From Thalassiosira profunda (Eukaryota > Bacillariophyta > Thalassiosirophyceae > Thalassiosirales > Thalassiosiraceae): a stretch of 10,412 bases of DNA. The position numbers and the translations under genes are program-made. Where the stretch lies: assembly GCA_036939355.1 (NCBI GenBank), contig JALLAP010000869.1, positions 1-10,412 of the forward strand, given 5' to 3'. Under the pieces are notes generated by a model. It searched no databases. It saw only the letters and a list, made by a program, of their open reading frames with translations, and was not told where the DNA came from. Below, one piece after another: positions 1 through 7,084 of the stretch; positions within the stretch are counted from its first letter, which is position 1, and each line of letters begins with the position of its first letter.

Positions 1-834
1 CTGGGCATGTGCCCATCCCTGCCAGAAGAAATCGACATCCACTGATGCATCACCGTTTGTGCGATCTTGTGGGACACGCACCGCACTGAGTCGATGCGCC
101 GCAGGCAGTACAGGTTTCCGTCCGTGGTCGAGGTGACCCGAAACACCGACGTGGGATATCCAAACGAGGATCGTTGTTGCGTGATGGTGTTGCCCGTGTC
201 GTTCTCGTGCCGAGCGTCGAGACAGTAGGCGCGGCAGAACGTCGGGGGCACAGCCTTGTGCCGTGGGTCATTTGGATCCATTTCCTGTGCACATTGGAGG
301 GACAGTTCGCGGTAGTGGTGGTATTCCTCCGGGGGCAGCGACAGCGTATTGCTCAGCGTGGACCGTTGGGTTCTGTGCTGGTGATTTTGAGAGGGAATTG
401 TCGTGTTGGTGCGCGAGGCATTATCGGTGCCGGATTGGGCTGCGTGGGGGTGGTGGCGGGAGGCATCCCACGACGCCGAGGCGCCGCTGCCAAAGTAGTG
501 GGTTCCATTGACATCGACGGCTCGCGAGGGTGCATCTATATCGACGCATCAACAAATTGCAACGCGGCCATCAGGCTCATCCGAGGAACATTTTTTTGCA
601 AGTCGGTGCATGTGATGTGCACTCACCTCCCCACGACGACCCGCCCGCCGCGGCGCTATTCCAGCCGCCTCCGGCGCTCCCCGCGCCCTCGGCACTAGTG
701 GAGCTGACCTGCCTCGTCGCATGTGATGTTTTGGGGGCAGCGGCCGCCTTGGGCGTCGGCGCGAAGCCCTGTCCCGGGGTCCATGCCTTTGCTGTCAGGG
801 AGAGCCCGCCGGCCTGGTCCGTGATCTCGTCCAT
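1..834 (-). CDS. PAN3: PAN3, poly(A)-nuclease deadenylation complex regulatory subunit (5' part, two exons, runs off the left edge)
   Basis: PAN3 recruits the PAN2 deadenylase to poly(A)-binding protein on cytoplasmic mRNA. Exon 1 is 834-627, the intron is 626-536 (91 nt, GTGAGT donor, ATATAG acceptor) and exon 2 is 535 to beyond position 1. The junction is phase 1 and gives 247 visible residues. The ATG at 834 is the first after an in-frame TAG at 879-877. Residues 11-20 (LSLTAKAWTP) fit the PAM2 pattern L-x3-A-x2-F/W-x-P that binds PABC. Residues 27-130 are low-complexity Ser/Ala/His-rich linker. From about residue 134, SLPPEEYHHYREL and then SSFGYPTSVFRVTSTTDG (192-209) and LYCLRRID (211-218) match the start of the PAN3 pseudokinase domain as I remember it from fungal and animal PAN3. 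The rest of the pseudokinase, the coiled coil and the C-terminal knob lie outside the window. No CCCH finger is seen before the PAM2 motif. It is divergent from the ABC1 kinase gene. The family call is fairly sure; the splice sites are by eye. Confidence 0.82.
536..626 (-). other. Intron of PAN3 (91 nt)
   Basis: The donor reads GAG|GTGAGT at 627/626 and the acceptor reads ATATAG|AT at 536/535. Without splicing, the exon 1 frame stops at 579-577, and the exon 2 frame has a TGA in the intron just upstream of the acceptor. Splicing joins both parts in phase 1 and creates an Asp codon. Confidence 0.8.
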
Positions 835-1135
835 CGGACCTAAGGTCGCCGCCGCTGCGCCGCTGGCAGCCGCGCACTAAGCAGTGCTGACGCTAGGAGT
901 AGACCTTGGGTTGCTCGGCCTCCGTTTGAGTGCACTGCCGCCGCCGCGGCGCCTCGCCATCAGTTCTGTTCTTTGTGTGCGCGGCCGGACGCGTGCTCGC
1001 CTTGTACTGGGCCCCTTCGGGTTGCAGCAGCTGTTGTTTCGGTTAGAACTTGTGGTGCCCACACACTCACACACCACACAGACACACACAACCAACACCC
1101 CCACCCCGGCTTCCAACGCTGCCGACGGCCCAACC
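835..1135. promoter_or_regulatory. Shared divergent upstream region of PAN3 and the ABC1 kinase
   Basis: These 301 nt separate two start codons pointing away from each other, so promoter elements and both 5' leaders must lie here. The kinase side ends in a CA-rich tract at about 1060-1108. A similar AC-rich leader precedes the Dus gene at about 3659-3708. I see no convincing TATA box. The region is open for reading in the kinase frame from 884 but has no ATG before 1136, so I do not treat it as coding. Confidence 0.5.
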
Positions 1136-3478
1136 ATGGCCGGTGCCGCGGCGACTAGGTCACCTGTCGCCAGGCCGTCGACAATGGGCCTGGTGGTCCT
1201 ACTTTTATGCTGCCTTTCTGGCCTTCTCGGCTCTCGAGTTGCCGCGTTGGCATTGGCGCCGCCGAGTCGGGTGCACCGACCTCTGTCTCAAGCCTATGGG
1301 CACCTTAGCACCTCCTCTTCGAGGATACGCCATCTAACCATGGCCGCGGATGTTAATTGCAATGAGGGGCCGCATACATTGAAAAGAGGGCTGCGCCAAA
1401 GACTGTCAAGCGGGGTATCTCACGTGATCGGCGCACACGATTGCTATGCCTCGCCATCTTCGACGTTGTTTCCCAAACGGCCTGCATCCCAAACGAGAGG
1501 GCCGGCCCTGCTCCGGACCATTTCGGCACTGTCGTTTCTTCTCCTGAGGCGACTGTCAATCGTCCCCACTCTGGCGTGGGCGGCGTCCTCTGCCGCAGAG
1601 GTGCCGCGATTCCGACCATCCATGGCAACGGGGAAGCGGCGCATCCTCTCCTTCCTGCAATCCTCGGCGCTTGCCACGCTGGCCTACTTTCGCACCCTGA
1701 ACAAGCAAAAGATCAAAACGATTCTCAGCGCTGGACTGGCCATTGTAGCCTTGGTCAACGTCGTCGAGAGCATACTGGCGCACCAGAGGCAGAAGATCGA
1801 CGCCACGTCGGAATGGGGACGGTACGCGGACAAACCGGCCGCGCGAGGGATGGCGCTGAGCGTCTTGATGATGCGGCTGACTCCGTACGCGTTAGCTCCT
1901 CTGATCATTGAGAAGCTCACGGGAAAGACCGTCGTCGGTTCGTACGACAGCAAAGAGCACTACGAAGAGTCCTTGCCGCACCGTCTGCGCAAAAAGGGAG
2001 GGCAGCTGTTTGCCGACGGCCTCCTGCGCCTCGGACCGTTGTACATCAAGATTGGCCAAATCCTATCGTGCCGGGAGAACCTCTTCTCCGACGAGTGGAT
2101 CGTCGCGATGGAGAGATTGCAGGACCGGGTCCCCGCCCGATCCGGAGCGGAGGCGTGGAAATTGGTATACGCGGCGGCGCCGGGGGGCAAGAAGGGCTTC
2201 CACCAAACGTTCACGGACTTTGACGACCGGCCATTGGCAGCGGCATCTCTGGGCCAAGTGCACAAGGCGCGGTTGCGCAGTACGGGAGAACGGGTGGCCA
2301 TCAAAATCCAAAGGCCCGGCTTGCGTAAAATCTACGACCAGGATCTGGCGTTGATGAAGAAGATTGCGAAGGTCGTCGACTCGTTTGGCAAGGCAGGGCA
2401 GGTAGGAGGGATCGAGCAAAGTTGGGAGGGTATCTTCAATGACGCGGAGGAGATTTTGTACAGAGAGATTGATTACCGAGACGAAGCAGAGAATGCCATT
2501 GAATTCGCCAACGATTTCGGGGTTGGCCTCGGGGGAGTGGCCGTCGATTGCACGGCGAAGGGCCTCGATGGCAAGCCGTTGGAGAGTGCCGCCGAGTGGC
2601 TGCGAACGCCGTACACGTATGGCGACTTGTCTTCCGAGGAATTTCTGGTGATGGAGTATGTGCCATCTATCAAAGTGAACGACAATGCAAAGCTGAACGA
2701 GGCGGGCGTCACCTACGAGGATAGAGAGTACCTGGCCGAGGCGCTGGCGCATTCCTACCTGAGGCAGTTCTGCGTCAACAAATTTTTCTCGACGGACCCT
2801 CATCCCGGCAACTTAGGCATCGAAGTGTTTGAGGACGATAGGGCGCCTCGAATGGTGTTTTACGACTTTGGACAAGCCTGTTCTCTGTCGGACGACCAAG
2901 CAGGCGGGATCTTGGAGGTCATTGAGAGTATTATCGACTCCGATGCGAAGAACTCGGTGTCGGCATTCACCCGCATGGGCGTTCTAAAAGATGGCGCTGA
3001 CTTGGCAAAGGTCGAAGCAAAGTGCCAGCAGAACTACGACACTGGAAAGCTCAAGGTGAAGAAGCGGAAACCGCGAATGGGCAAGTATAAACGCTCTGCT
3101 GCCAGTGCTGATACCGCAGCCGAATTGGAGGCGAGGATCGAACAAGCCGCCAAATCGTCCAACACAACCGAGACTGAAGAGGTGAAGGATGCCGAGATCA
3201 TGGGATATTTCACGCTTCAGAGCGAATACGCATTTGTCGCCCGTGCCATCTCTCAAATGGACGGCGTGGGCAAAGGTTTGGACCCGGAGTTCGATTTCAT
3301 CTCGGCGGCCGCGCCCTATCTCGTGGACGTGAAAGGCGCGGGACGATACTTGATCGACGAAGCGAAGAAGAGGCTCAAGTTCGTGTACGCTCCCGAAACG
3401 GGAATCCTGGCGAGGGAAATGGCTCTGCAAAAGTCGCTCGGCTTTCGACCAGCTGAAATCACAGCTGCAAAGAAATAG
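1136..3478 (+). CDS. Plastid-targeted ABC1/ADCK/UbiB-family atypical protein kinase
   Basis: ABC1 kinases are atypical kinase-like ATPases controlling quinone and prenyl-lipid metabolism; plastid members often sit in plastoglobules or the envelope. The frame gives 780 residues from the first ATG, in good context (CAACCATGG). Residues 17-40 are a signal-peptide-like hydrophobic stretch followed by A-L-A|L-A-P (37-42), a plastid ASAFAP-like site with Leu at +1. Hydrophobic segments lie at about 130-154 and 193-216. Family motifs in order: KIGQ at 305-308; AAASLGQVH at 368-376; VAIK with the ATP-site Lys390; EID at 444-446 within LYREIDYRDEAENA; MEYVP at 506-510; DPHPGN at 554-559; DFG at 577-579; and a C-terminal block ending LDPEFDFISAAAPY. 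From memory it looks closest to plant ABC1K7/8-type proteins. Odd points: Ser-Thr precedes DPHPGN where His-Ala is usual, and a Lys-rich and then acidic insert lies at about 637-685. Substrate unknown. There are no introns. Confidence 0.92.
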   Translation: MAGAAATRSPVARPSTMGLVVLLLCCLSGLLGSRVAALALAPPSRVHRPLSQAYGHLSTSSSRIRHLTMAADVNCNEGPHTLKRGLRQRLSSGVSHVIGAHDCYASPSSTLFPKRPASQTRGPALLRTISALSFLLLRRLSIVPTLAWAASSAAEVPRFRPSMATGKRRILSFLQSSALATLAYFRTLNKQKIKTILSAGLAIVALVNVVESILAHQRQKIDATSEWGRYADKPAARGMALSVLMMRLTPYALAPLIIEKLTGKTVVGSYDSKEHYEESLPHRLRKKGGQLFADGLLRLGPLYIKIGQILSCRENLFSDEWIVAMERLQDRVPARSGAEAWKLVYAAAPGGKKGFHQTFTDFDDRPLAAASLGQVHKARLRSTGERVAIKIQRPGLRKIYDQDLALMKKIAKVVDSFGKAGQVGGIEQSWEGIFNDAEEILYREIDYRDEAENAIEFANDFGVGLGGVAVDCTAKGLDGKPLESAAEWLRTPYTYGDLSSEEFLVMEYVPSIKVNDNAKLNEAGVTYEDREYLAEALAHSYLRQFCVNKFFSTDPHPGNLGIEVFEDDRAPRMVFYDFGQACSLSDDQAGGILEVIESIIDSDAKNSVSAFTRMGVLKDGADLAKVEAKCQQNYDTGKLKVKKRKPRMGKYKRSAASADTAAELEARIEQAAKSSNTTETEEVKDAEIMGYFTLQSEYAFVARAISQMDGVGKGLDPEFDFISAAAPYLVDVKGAGRYLIDEAKKRLKFVYAPETGILAREMALQKSLGFRPAEITAAKK

Positions 3479-3581
3479 ACCGACTGCATAAACAGCTTCC
3501 CCCCTCCCCGCAATTGCAACCACGTGCACACGTCGAGCTGAAATACAGCTGCAAAGAAATAAACCGACTTCATTCAACAGC
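3451..3581. repeat. Imperfect tandem copy of the ABC1 kinase gene's 3' end
   Basis: Positions 3451-3496, which hold the last kinase codons, the stop and the first UTR bases, recur at 3536-3581 with a few substitutions and a compensating pair of single-base indels, 85 nt downstream. Both copies share the core CAGCTGCAAAGAAATA followed by ACCGACT. The second copy lies in the untranslated spacer and has no coding role that I can see. Confidence 0.8.
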
Positions 3582-3806
3582 ACACTTTCTGGCTCAACGA
3601 GAAGGAAGTCAATGTCCTTGTCGTATGCGTACACTCGTAAGTACGCGGCGCCACTCATTTCAACAACCTCCACCCGCACCACCACAACCAACACAACAAC
3701 AACACTGGCGTCCCCTGGTGCCGCCTCGACCCCTCTGCCGGCGACGACGCTCAGCAGGCCCTGATTACCCCCATATATACCTTAGTGGAGTGGGAGGGCG
3801 GCGACG
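3479..3806 (+). promoter_or_regulatory. Spacer and 5' leader upstream of the Dus gene
   Basis: This 328-nt spacer holds the second copy of the kinase 3'-end repeat, then an AC-rich tract at about 3659-3708 and CCATATATACC at 3771-3781. The last is TATA-like but only about 30 nt before the start codon. A GTAAGT at 3637-3642 could be a donor for an untranslated intron, but no acceptor stands out. Confidence 0.4.
3612..3764 (+). other. Possible upstream ORF of 50 codons before the Dus gene
   Basis: An ATG at 3612 opens a 50-codon frame rich in Thr, ending with TGA at 3762-3764, 42 nt before the Dus start. If the transcript begins upstream of 3612 it would be a uORF. Its Thr-rich composition simply follows the AC-rich leader, so it may be meaningless. 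It cannot be joined in frame to the Dus coding region by any acceptor I could find. Confidence 0.2.
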
Positions 3807-5670
3807 ATGCACCGCCGCCGATTAAAATCCTCAGACGCCCGTGACATCTATCGACGACGGGCCGTCCTTTTGGGTGCACTCTGCGTCATGTCCTTTTGTT
3901 CCGCGATGGCCTCGTCTCGGCCAAGGTTCGCGGCGGCCTTCACTCCGTCATTTCGTCGCGACAACTCAATAAATGGGGCGCTGTGCAAGAGTGGGGGCGT
4001 GAGCAAAACGATGGCCCTGTCTTCCACAACGAGCCCATCACGTGCCGACACCGCAAACACCAACGACGAATTGCAACATCGATCGAATGTCGTGCGGGAC
4101 AACTCCAAGCTCTCCCTCGCGCCCATGATGGAGTATACTGACCGCCACTTCCGCCATTTGATTCGGCTGATCTCGGACAAAACGCTGCTGTACACGGAAA
4201 TGGTGGCGGCAAACGCTATCGCACACGAGCGGGGGCACGCCCTCTCTCCCTCGGTGAACGGGGACGGAGACAATCTGTCGGTGGAGAATGCTCGCAATTC
4301 AGCTTCGCTGTTGGACATCGACAGCTTCGACCCGTCGTATTTACTGCGATTCCTCGGACAGGGGCACAATCCCGAGGGTGCGTCGGTGCTGCAACTGGGA
4401 GGATCGGACCCCGAGCAAGTCTTCCTTGCGGCCAGGACGGTGCACGAATTCAATCAACTGCAACAACAGCAAACACAGCAACAAAGCAGCCCGCAGACGC
4501 CAATATTTTGCGACTACTCGGCCATCAACCTCAATTGCGGGTGTCCCAGCCCCAAGGTGGCCGGAAAGGGATGCTTCGGCGCCGCCCTCATGGAAGATGC
4601 CGATCTCGTGCGACGACTGACCACGTCCATGCACGAGGGGGCAGCAGGCACGATGCCCATCACCGTCAAATGCCGCATCGGCACGGACGAGGGATACGCA
4701 TTTACGTCGAAGGAATACCTCGCTAGGAGTGAGGAGGAAGAATACCAAAAGCTGAAGCAATTCGTCGAAACGGTGGCGAGCGACGGGGTCGTGACGGACT
4801 TTCAGGTGCACGCTCGAATCGCCGTGCTGGGAAAGAACTACAGCCCGTCGGACAATCGCAAGGTGCCCCCCCTGCGATACCAACACGTGCAGCGGTTGGC
4901 GCAAGAGTTTCCGGAGCTCAACATATCACTCAACGGGNCCCCCCCTGCGATACCAACACGTGCAGCGGTTGGCGCAAGAGTTTCCGGAGCTCAACATATC
5001 ACTCAACGGGGGGGTGGACACGCTGTCGGGGGTCAAGCGGGAACTGGACGAGTGCGGTGAATTGGACGGCGTCATGGTCGGACGGGGGTTCGTGGCCAAC
5101 CCCTGGGCGTTCGCCATGGCGGACGAGGTGCTCTACCCCGACCTACTTCGATCGACGAGGCCAAAGAACAGGATGGAGCTGCTCGAGGCCTACGGGAGGC
5201 ACGCGGACTACGAGGAGGAGCAGTGGGACCCGGTCAAGATCCGCCGCTTCGTCACGAAGGCCGTCTCGCACATCTTCGCCGGAGAGCCGAAAGCGAAGCG
5301 GTATCGCATCGCCTTGGACGAGATCGCCGGACTGCCGAAGAAGATGGACCGGGAGAGGAAACAGAACCCGAATGCCGTGCAGGCATCCCAGCCTCCGCTA
5401 TCGGAGCTGATACTGACTGCCGCCACCACCCATTTGAGCGAGGAGGTGCTTTATCGTACGCCCGAGGAGAGCTACGGAAAAGTGTTGTGGGACGAGGAGC
5501 AGGCGGAGCGGCGACGCGCAGGCGCGAGCACGGTCGTGTTGGGCGGGGGCATGAATGGGAGGGAGGCGGGGATTGCAACAAATCGTCTGATTGAAGACTG
5601 GCAAACATCAAGGAAGGCAGACGAAGCGAACGAAAGGGAGGTGAGGAGGCTTGAAGTGAGCGAGGGATGA
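3807..5670 (+). CDS. DusA-type tRNA-dihydrouridine synthase, plastid-targeted (broken by an assembly artefact)
   Basis: Dus enzymes are FMN- and NADPH-dependent and reduce specific uridines in the tRNA D-loop to dihydrouridine; DusA types act at position 20/20a. Reading 3807-4937 and then 5011-5670, which omits the N and one 72-nt duplicate, gives 596 residues in one frame. Residues 18-35 are a signal peptide followed by A-A-A|F-T-P (42-47), a plastid ASAFAP-type site. Motifs: APMMEYTDRHFR (105-116, FMN site), LYTEMV (128-133), LQLGGSDP (195-202), NLNCGCPSPK with catalytic Cys246, VKCRIG (287-292), VHAR (334-337), VPPLRYQHV (353-361), NGG across the joint (376-378), DGVMVGR (396-402), NPWAF. 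The C-terminal helical part contains FAGEPKAKRY. Insertions relative to bacterial DusA are an acidic/Asn-rich stretch at about 148-175 and a Gln-rich stretch at 218-230. The start ATG has A at -3. Family call very sure; exact substrate position inferred. Confidence 0.92.
4866..5010. repeat. Assembly gap: N at 4938 flanked by exact 72-nt direct copies
   Basis: Positions 4866-4937 and 4939-5010 are identical, separated by the single N at 4938. The copies begin at a run of seven C and end at the start of a run of seven G. The offset is 73 nt, so the duplication shifts the Dus frame by one. Deleting 73 nt restores one uninterrupted, family-typical DusA protein. This is best read as two overlapping contigs joined without merging. 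Confidence 0.95.
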
Positions 5671-5855
5671 TCATGACTGTACCGAAGGCTGTAAATCTGC
5701 ACATTCAGACTGCGATCTCTAATTGTTAGTCTACTCTCCGCTCAGTGTGAGACGGGGGCGAGCACAATTTAAGCTCGACGTTCGTAGATGCATTCCTAAA
5801 AGACGAATGGGCTACCTGGTTCCTTCCTGCATTGATGCAGCTTCCGCACATTCCG
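5671..5855. other. Convergent intergenic spacer
   Basis: This 185-nt spacer lies between the stop of the plus-strand Dus gene and the stop of the minus-strand coiled-coil gene, so it must hold both 3' ends. A small CTGCAT/ATGCAG inverted repeat lies near 5829-5842. I see no RNA gene or clear polyadenylation signal. Confidence 0.5.
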
Positions 5856-6729
5856 TCACCGAATCTCACGAAGCGCGAGGCTCGGAGAGTCAGTCCTCGT
5901 GGGGCTGACGTTCTCCTTGCCCTTAGACACCTCCGGCAGCAGACTTCTCCTAATTGACAGTCCAAAGGGAGAAGCGATGTTCCTTGGCACAGGTCTCACT
6001 GGACTGGCGCCAACGCCACCAGAAGACTGCCTACGCCCTTCCTTGTTGACTGGGACGAACCCTCCAACTTCCTTCAACGCATTCTCTTGACCTGGTGCCT
6101 TGCGCGGCGGCGACTTGGCAGTCAGTTCTTCGTCAAAGGAGCCATCGAAGGGAATGTTCCAACGTCCATCAATTGGGCTGTCACCGTGCTCTGCATTGTC
6201 CTCCGACGAGGGCACGTGCGCGATGCCGCTCAGGCTTGTGCTCAAACCAAGCTGGTGCTCAGGGTCTCCTCTGCGTCGGCCGAGTCGTCGGAGACCTGGT
6301 TGGGCGACGACGATGTAGACTCGGAGTGCTCTGCGCCCGTCGAGTCTCGCGGGGTCGCAGCGGTCTTAGCCCTGAATACACTTGCTGAAGCCCCAGGCTG
6401 TTCCGTTGTGGCCACCGCAGCCTCCAGATCTCCGATTCTAGCATCCTTGGCCGCCAGCTGCTGATCCTTCTTGGCCAGGCTGATCTCCAGCTGTTGTGTG
6501 AAAGAGCAGGGTGTCAGCAGATCGCGATTAGAATACAATCGACAACGAAGACCAAACAAAGCTGGCGTCTCGCCACCCGCTCACCTCTTTGACGTACGCG
6601 AGCAAAGACTCCAAGCCTCCCTCCTCATTGATATCGGCGNTCTCGCCACCCGCTCACCTCTTTGACGTACGCGAGCAAAGACTCCAAGCCTCCCTCCTCA
6701 TTGATATCGGCGGCGTTCTCATTGCGGCA
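5856..6729 (-). CDS. Unrecognised coiled-coil, Ser/Pro-rich protein; one intron, apparent frameshift, 5' end unresolved
   Basis: I do not recognise the family. Reading leftwards, an exon ending at 6658 (or its duplicate at 6585) encodes 21 visible residues from 6720, including GGLESLLAYVKE. It is followed by a GTGAGC donor. After collapsing the 72-nt duplication the intron is 6584-6491 (94 nt, ACAACAG acceptor), and the next exon continues in phase 0 as LEISLAKKDQQLAAKDARIG, giving a continuous heptad pattern. An acidic Ser/Thr-rich stretch follows and meets TGA at 6244-6242. A second open frame, offset by one base, runs from the same point to 5856 with convincing coding character: Pro/Ser/Lys-rich, with SPPRK, KGKENVSP (KEN motif at 5918-5910) and RRSLLPEV. 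One missing base near 6245 would unite both. The first exon has no ATG after an in-frame TGA near 6775, so at least one upstream exon is missing; acceptors at 6730 and 6717 are possible. Predicted function: none. Confidence 0.55.
6491..6584 (-). other. Intron of the coiled-coil gene
   Basis: The donor is AAAGAG|GTGAGC and the acceptor is CACACAACAG|CTGGAG, 94 nt apart after the duplicated block is collapsed, with a pyrimidine-rich stretch before the acceptor. The junction is phase 0 and continues the heptad spacing of hydrophobic residues across it, which is the main support. Confidence 0.7.
6568..6712. repeat. Assembly gap: N at 6640 flanked by exact 72-nt direct copies
   Basis: Positions 6568-6639 and 6641-6712 are identical with one N between them. 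The copy length and the single N match the artefact in the Dus gene. The block spans the donor site of the coiled-coil gene, so it falsely duplicates an exon end and the beginning of its intron. Confidence 0.93.
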
Positions 6730-6802
6730 GCTCAAATTTGTTATGTTATGGGTGTTACGGGTTAGTCGGAGAGGTCAACCTATTGTCGGTCTCGCTCGGT
6801 CG

Positions 6803-6820
6803 TAAACCATCAATCTAAAA
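6803..6820. repeat. 18-nt direct repeat, internal copy
   Basis: TAAACCATCAATCTAAAA occurs here and again as the last 18 bases of the window. The flanking sequence on the left is only loosely similar. It may mark a dispersed repeat. Confidence 0.7.
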
Positions 6821-6988
6821 ATGTCAGACTTTTGGCAGAGGGAAAATGAAACGCTTCCTCTCGTACAGACCAAATCTACGTACGATACTCTATGTAGATA
6901 ATACCCTCCTCACCACCCAAAACATCAAACATCAACGTGATGGCGAGGAGATGACGGTCAGTAGAGGCGGCGGCGGTCCGGCCAGAGC

Positions 6989-7084
6989 GCGGCCAGCCGT
7001 CCCCATCGCCGCGGCGGCGAGAAAGCGCCGGTCGCGCGGCCAGCCGCCGTCCCCGTCCCGCAGCGGCGAGATGGCGCCGGTCGC
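6989..7084. repeat. GC-rich tandem repeat, two units of 47 and 49 nt
   Basis: Unit 1 (6989-7035) and unit 2 (7036-7084) both start GCGGCCAGCCG and end GCGCCGGTCGC, with scattered substitutions and a small length difference. They are in non-coding sequence as far as I can tell. Confidence 0.75.

Noticed and set aside
174..880. Long plus-strand open frames opposite PAN3
   Set aside because: They are shadows of GC-rich coding sequence; the minus strand gives recognisable PAN3 motifs and consensus splice sites.
884..1135. N-terminal extension of the ABC1 kinase frame
   Set aside because: The frame is open but has no ATG before 1136, includes the CA-rich leader, and would bury the signal peptide.
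2063..2803. Minus-strand open frame of 246 codons antisense to the kinase
   Set aside because: It lies opposite conserved kinase motifs and has no recognisable domain or supporting signals.
2984..3694. Minus-strand open frame of 236 codons with internal repeats
   Set aside because: It is antisense to the kinase 3' end; the repeats only reflect the tandem duplication of that end.
3771..3781. TATA box CCATATATACC before the Dus gene
   Set aside because: It is only about 30 nt from the ATG, which would leave almost no leader; too weak to call.
4938..5010. Two separate Dus genes or a true internal duplication
   Set aside because: The exact 72-nt copies around a single N, the frame restored by removing 73 nt, and an identical artefact at 6640 point to assembly.
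6258..6294. Short intron joining the two halves of the coiled-coil gene (GTCTCC to CTGAG)
   Set aside because: It would be about 38 nt with a poor donor, much shorter than the other introns here; a one-base error is simpler.
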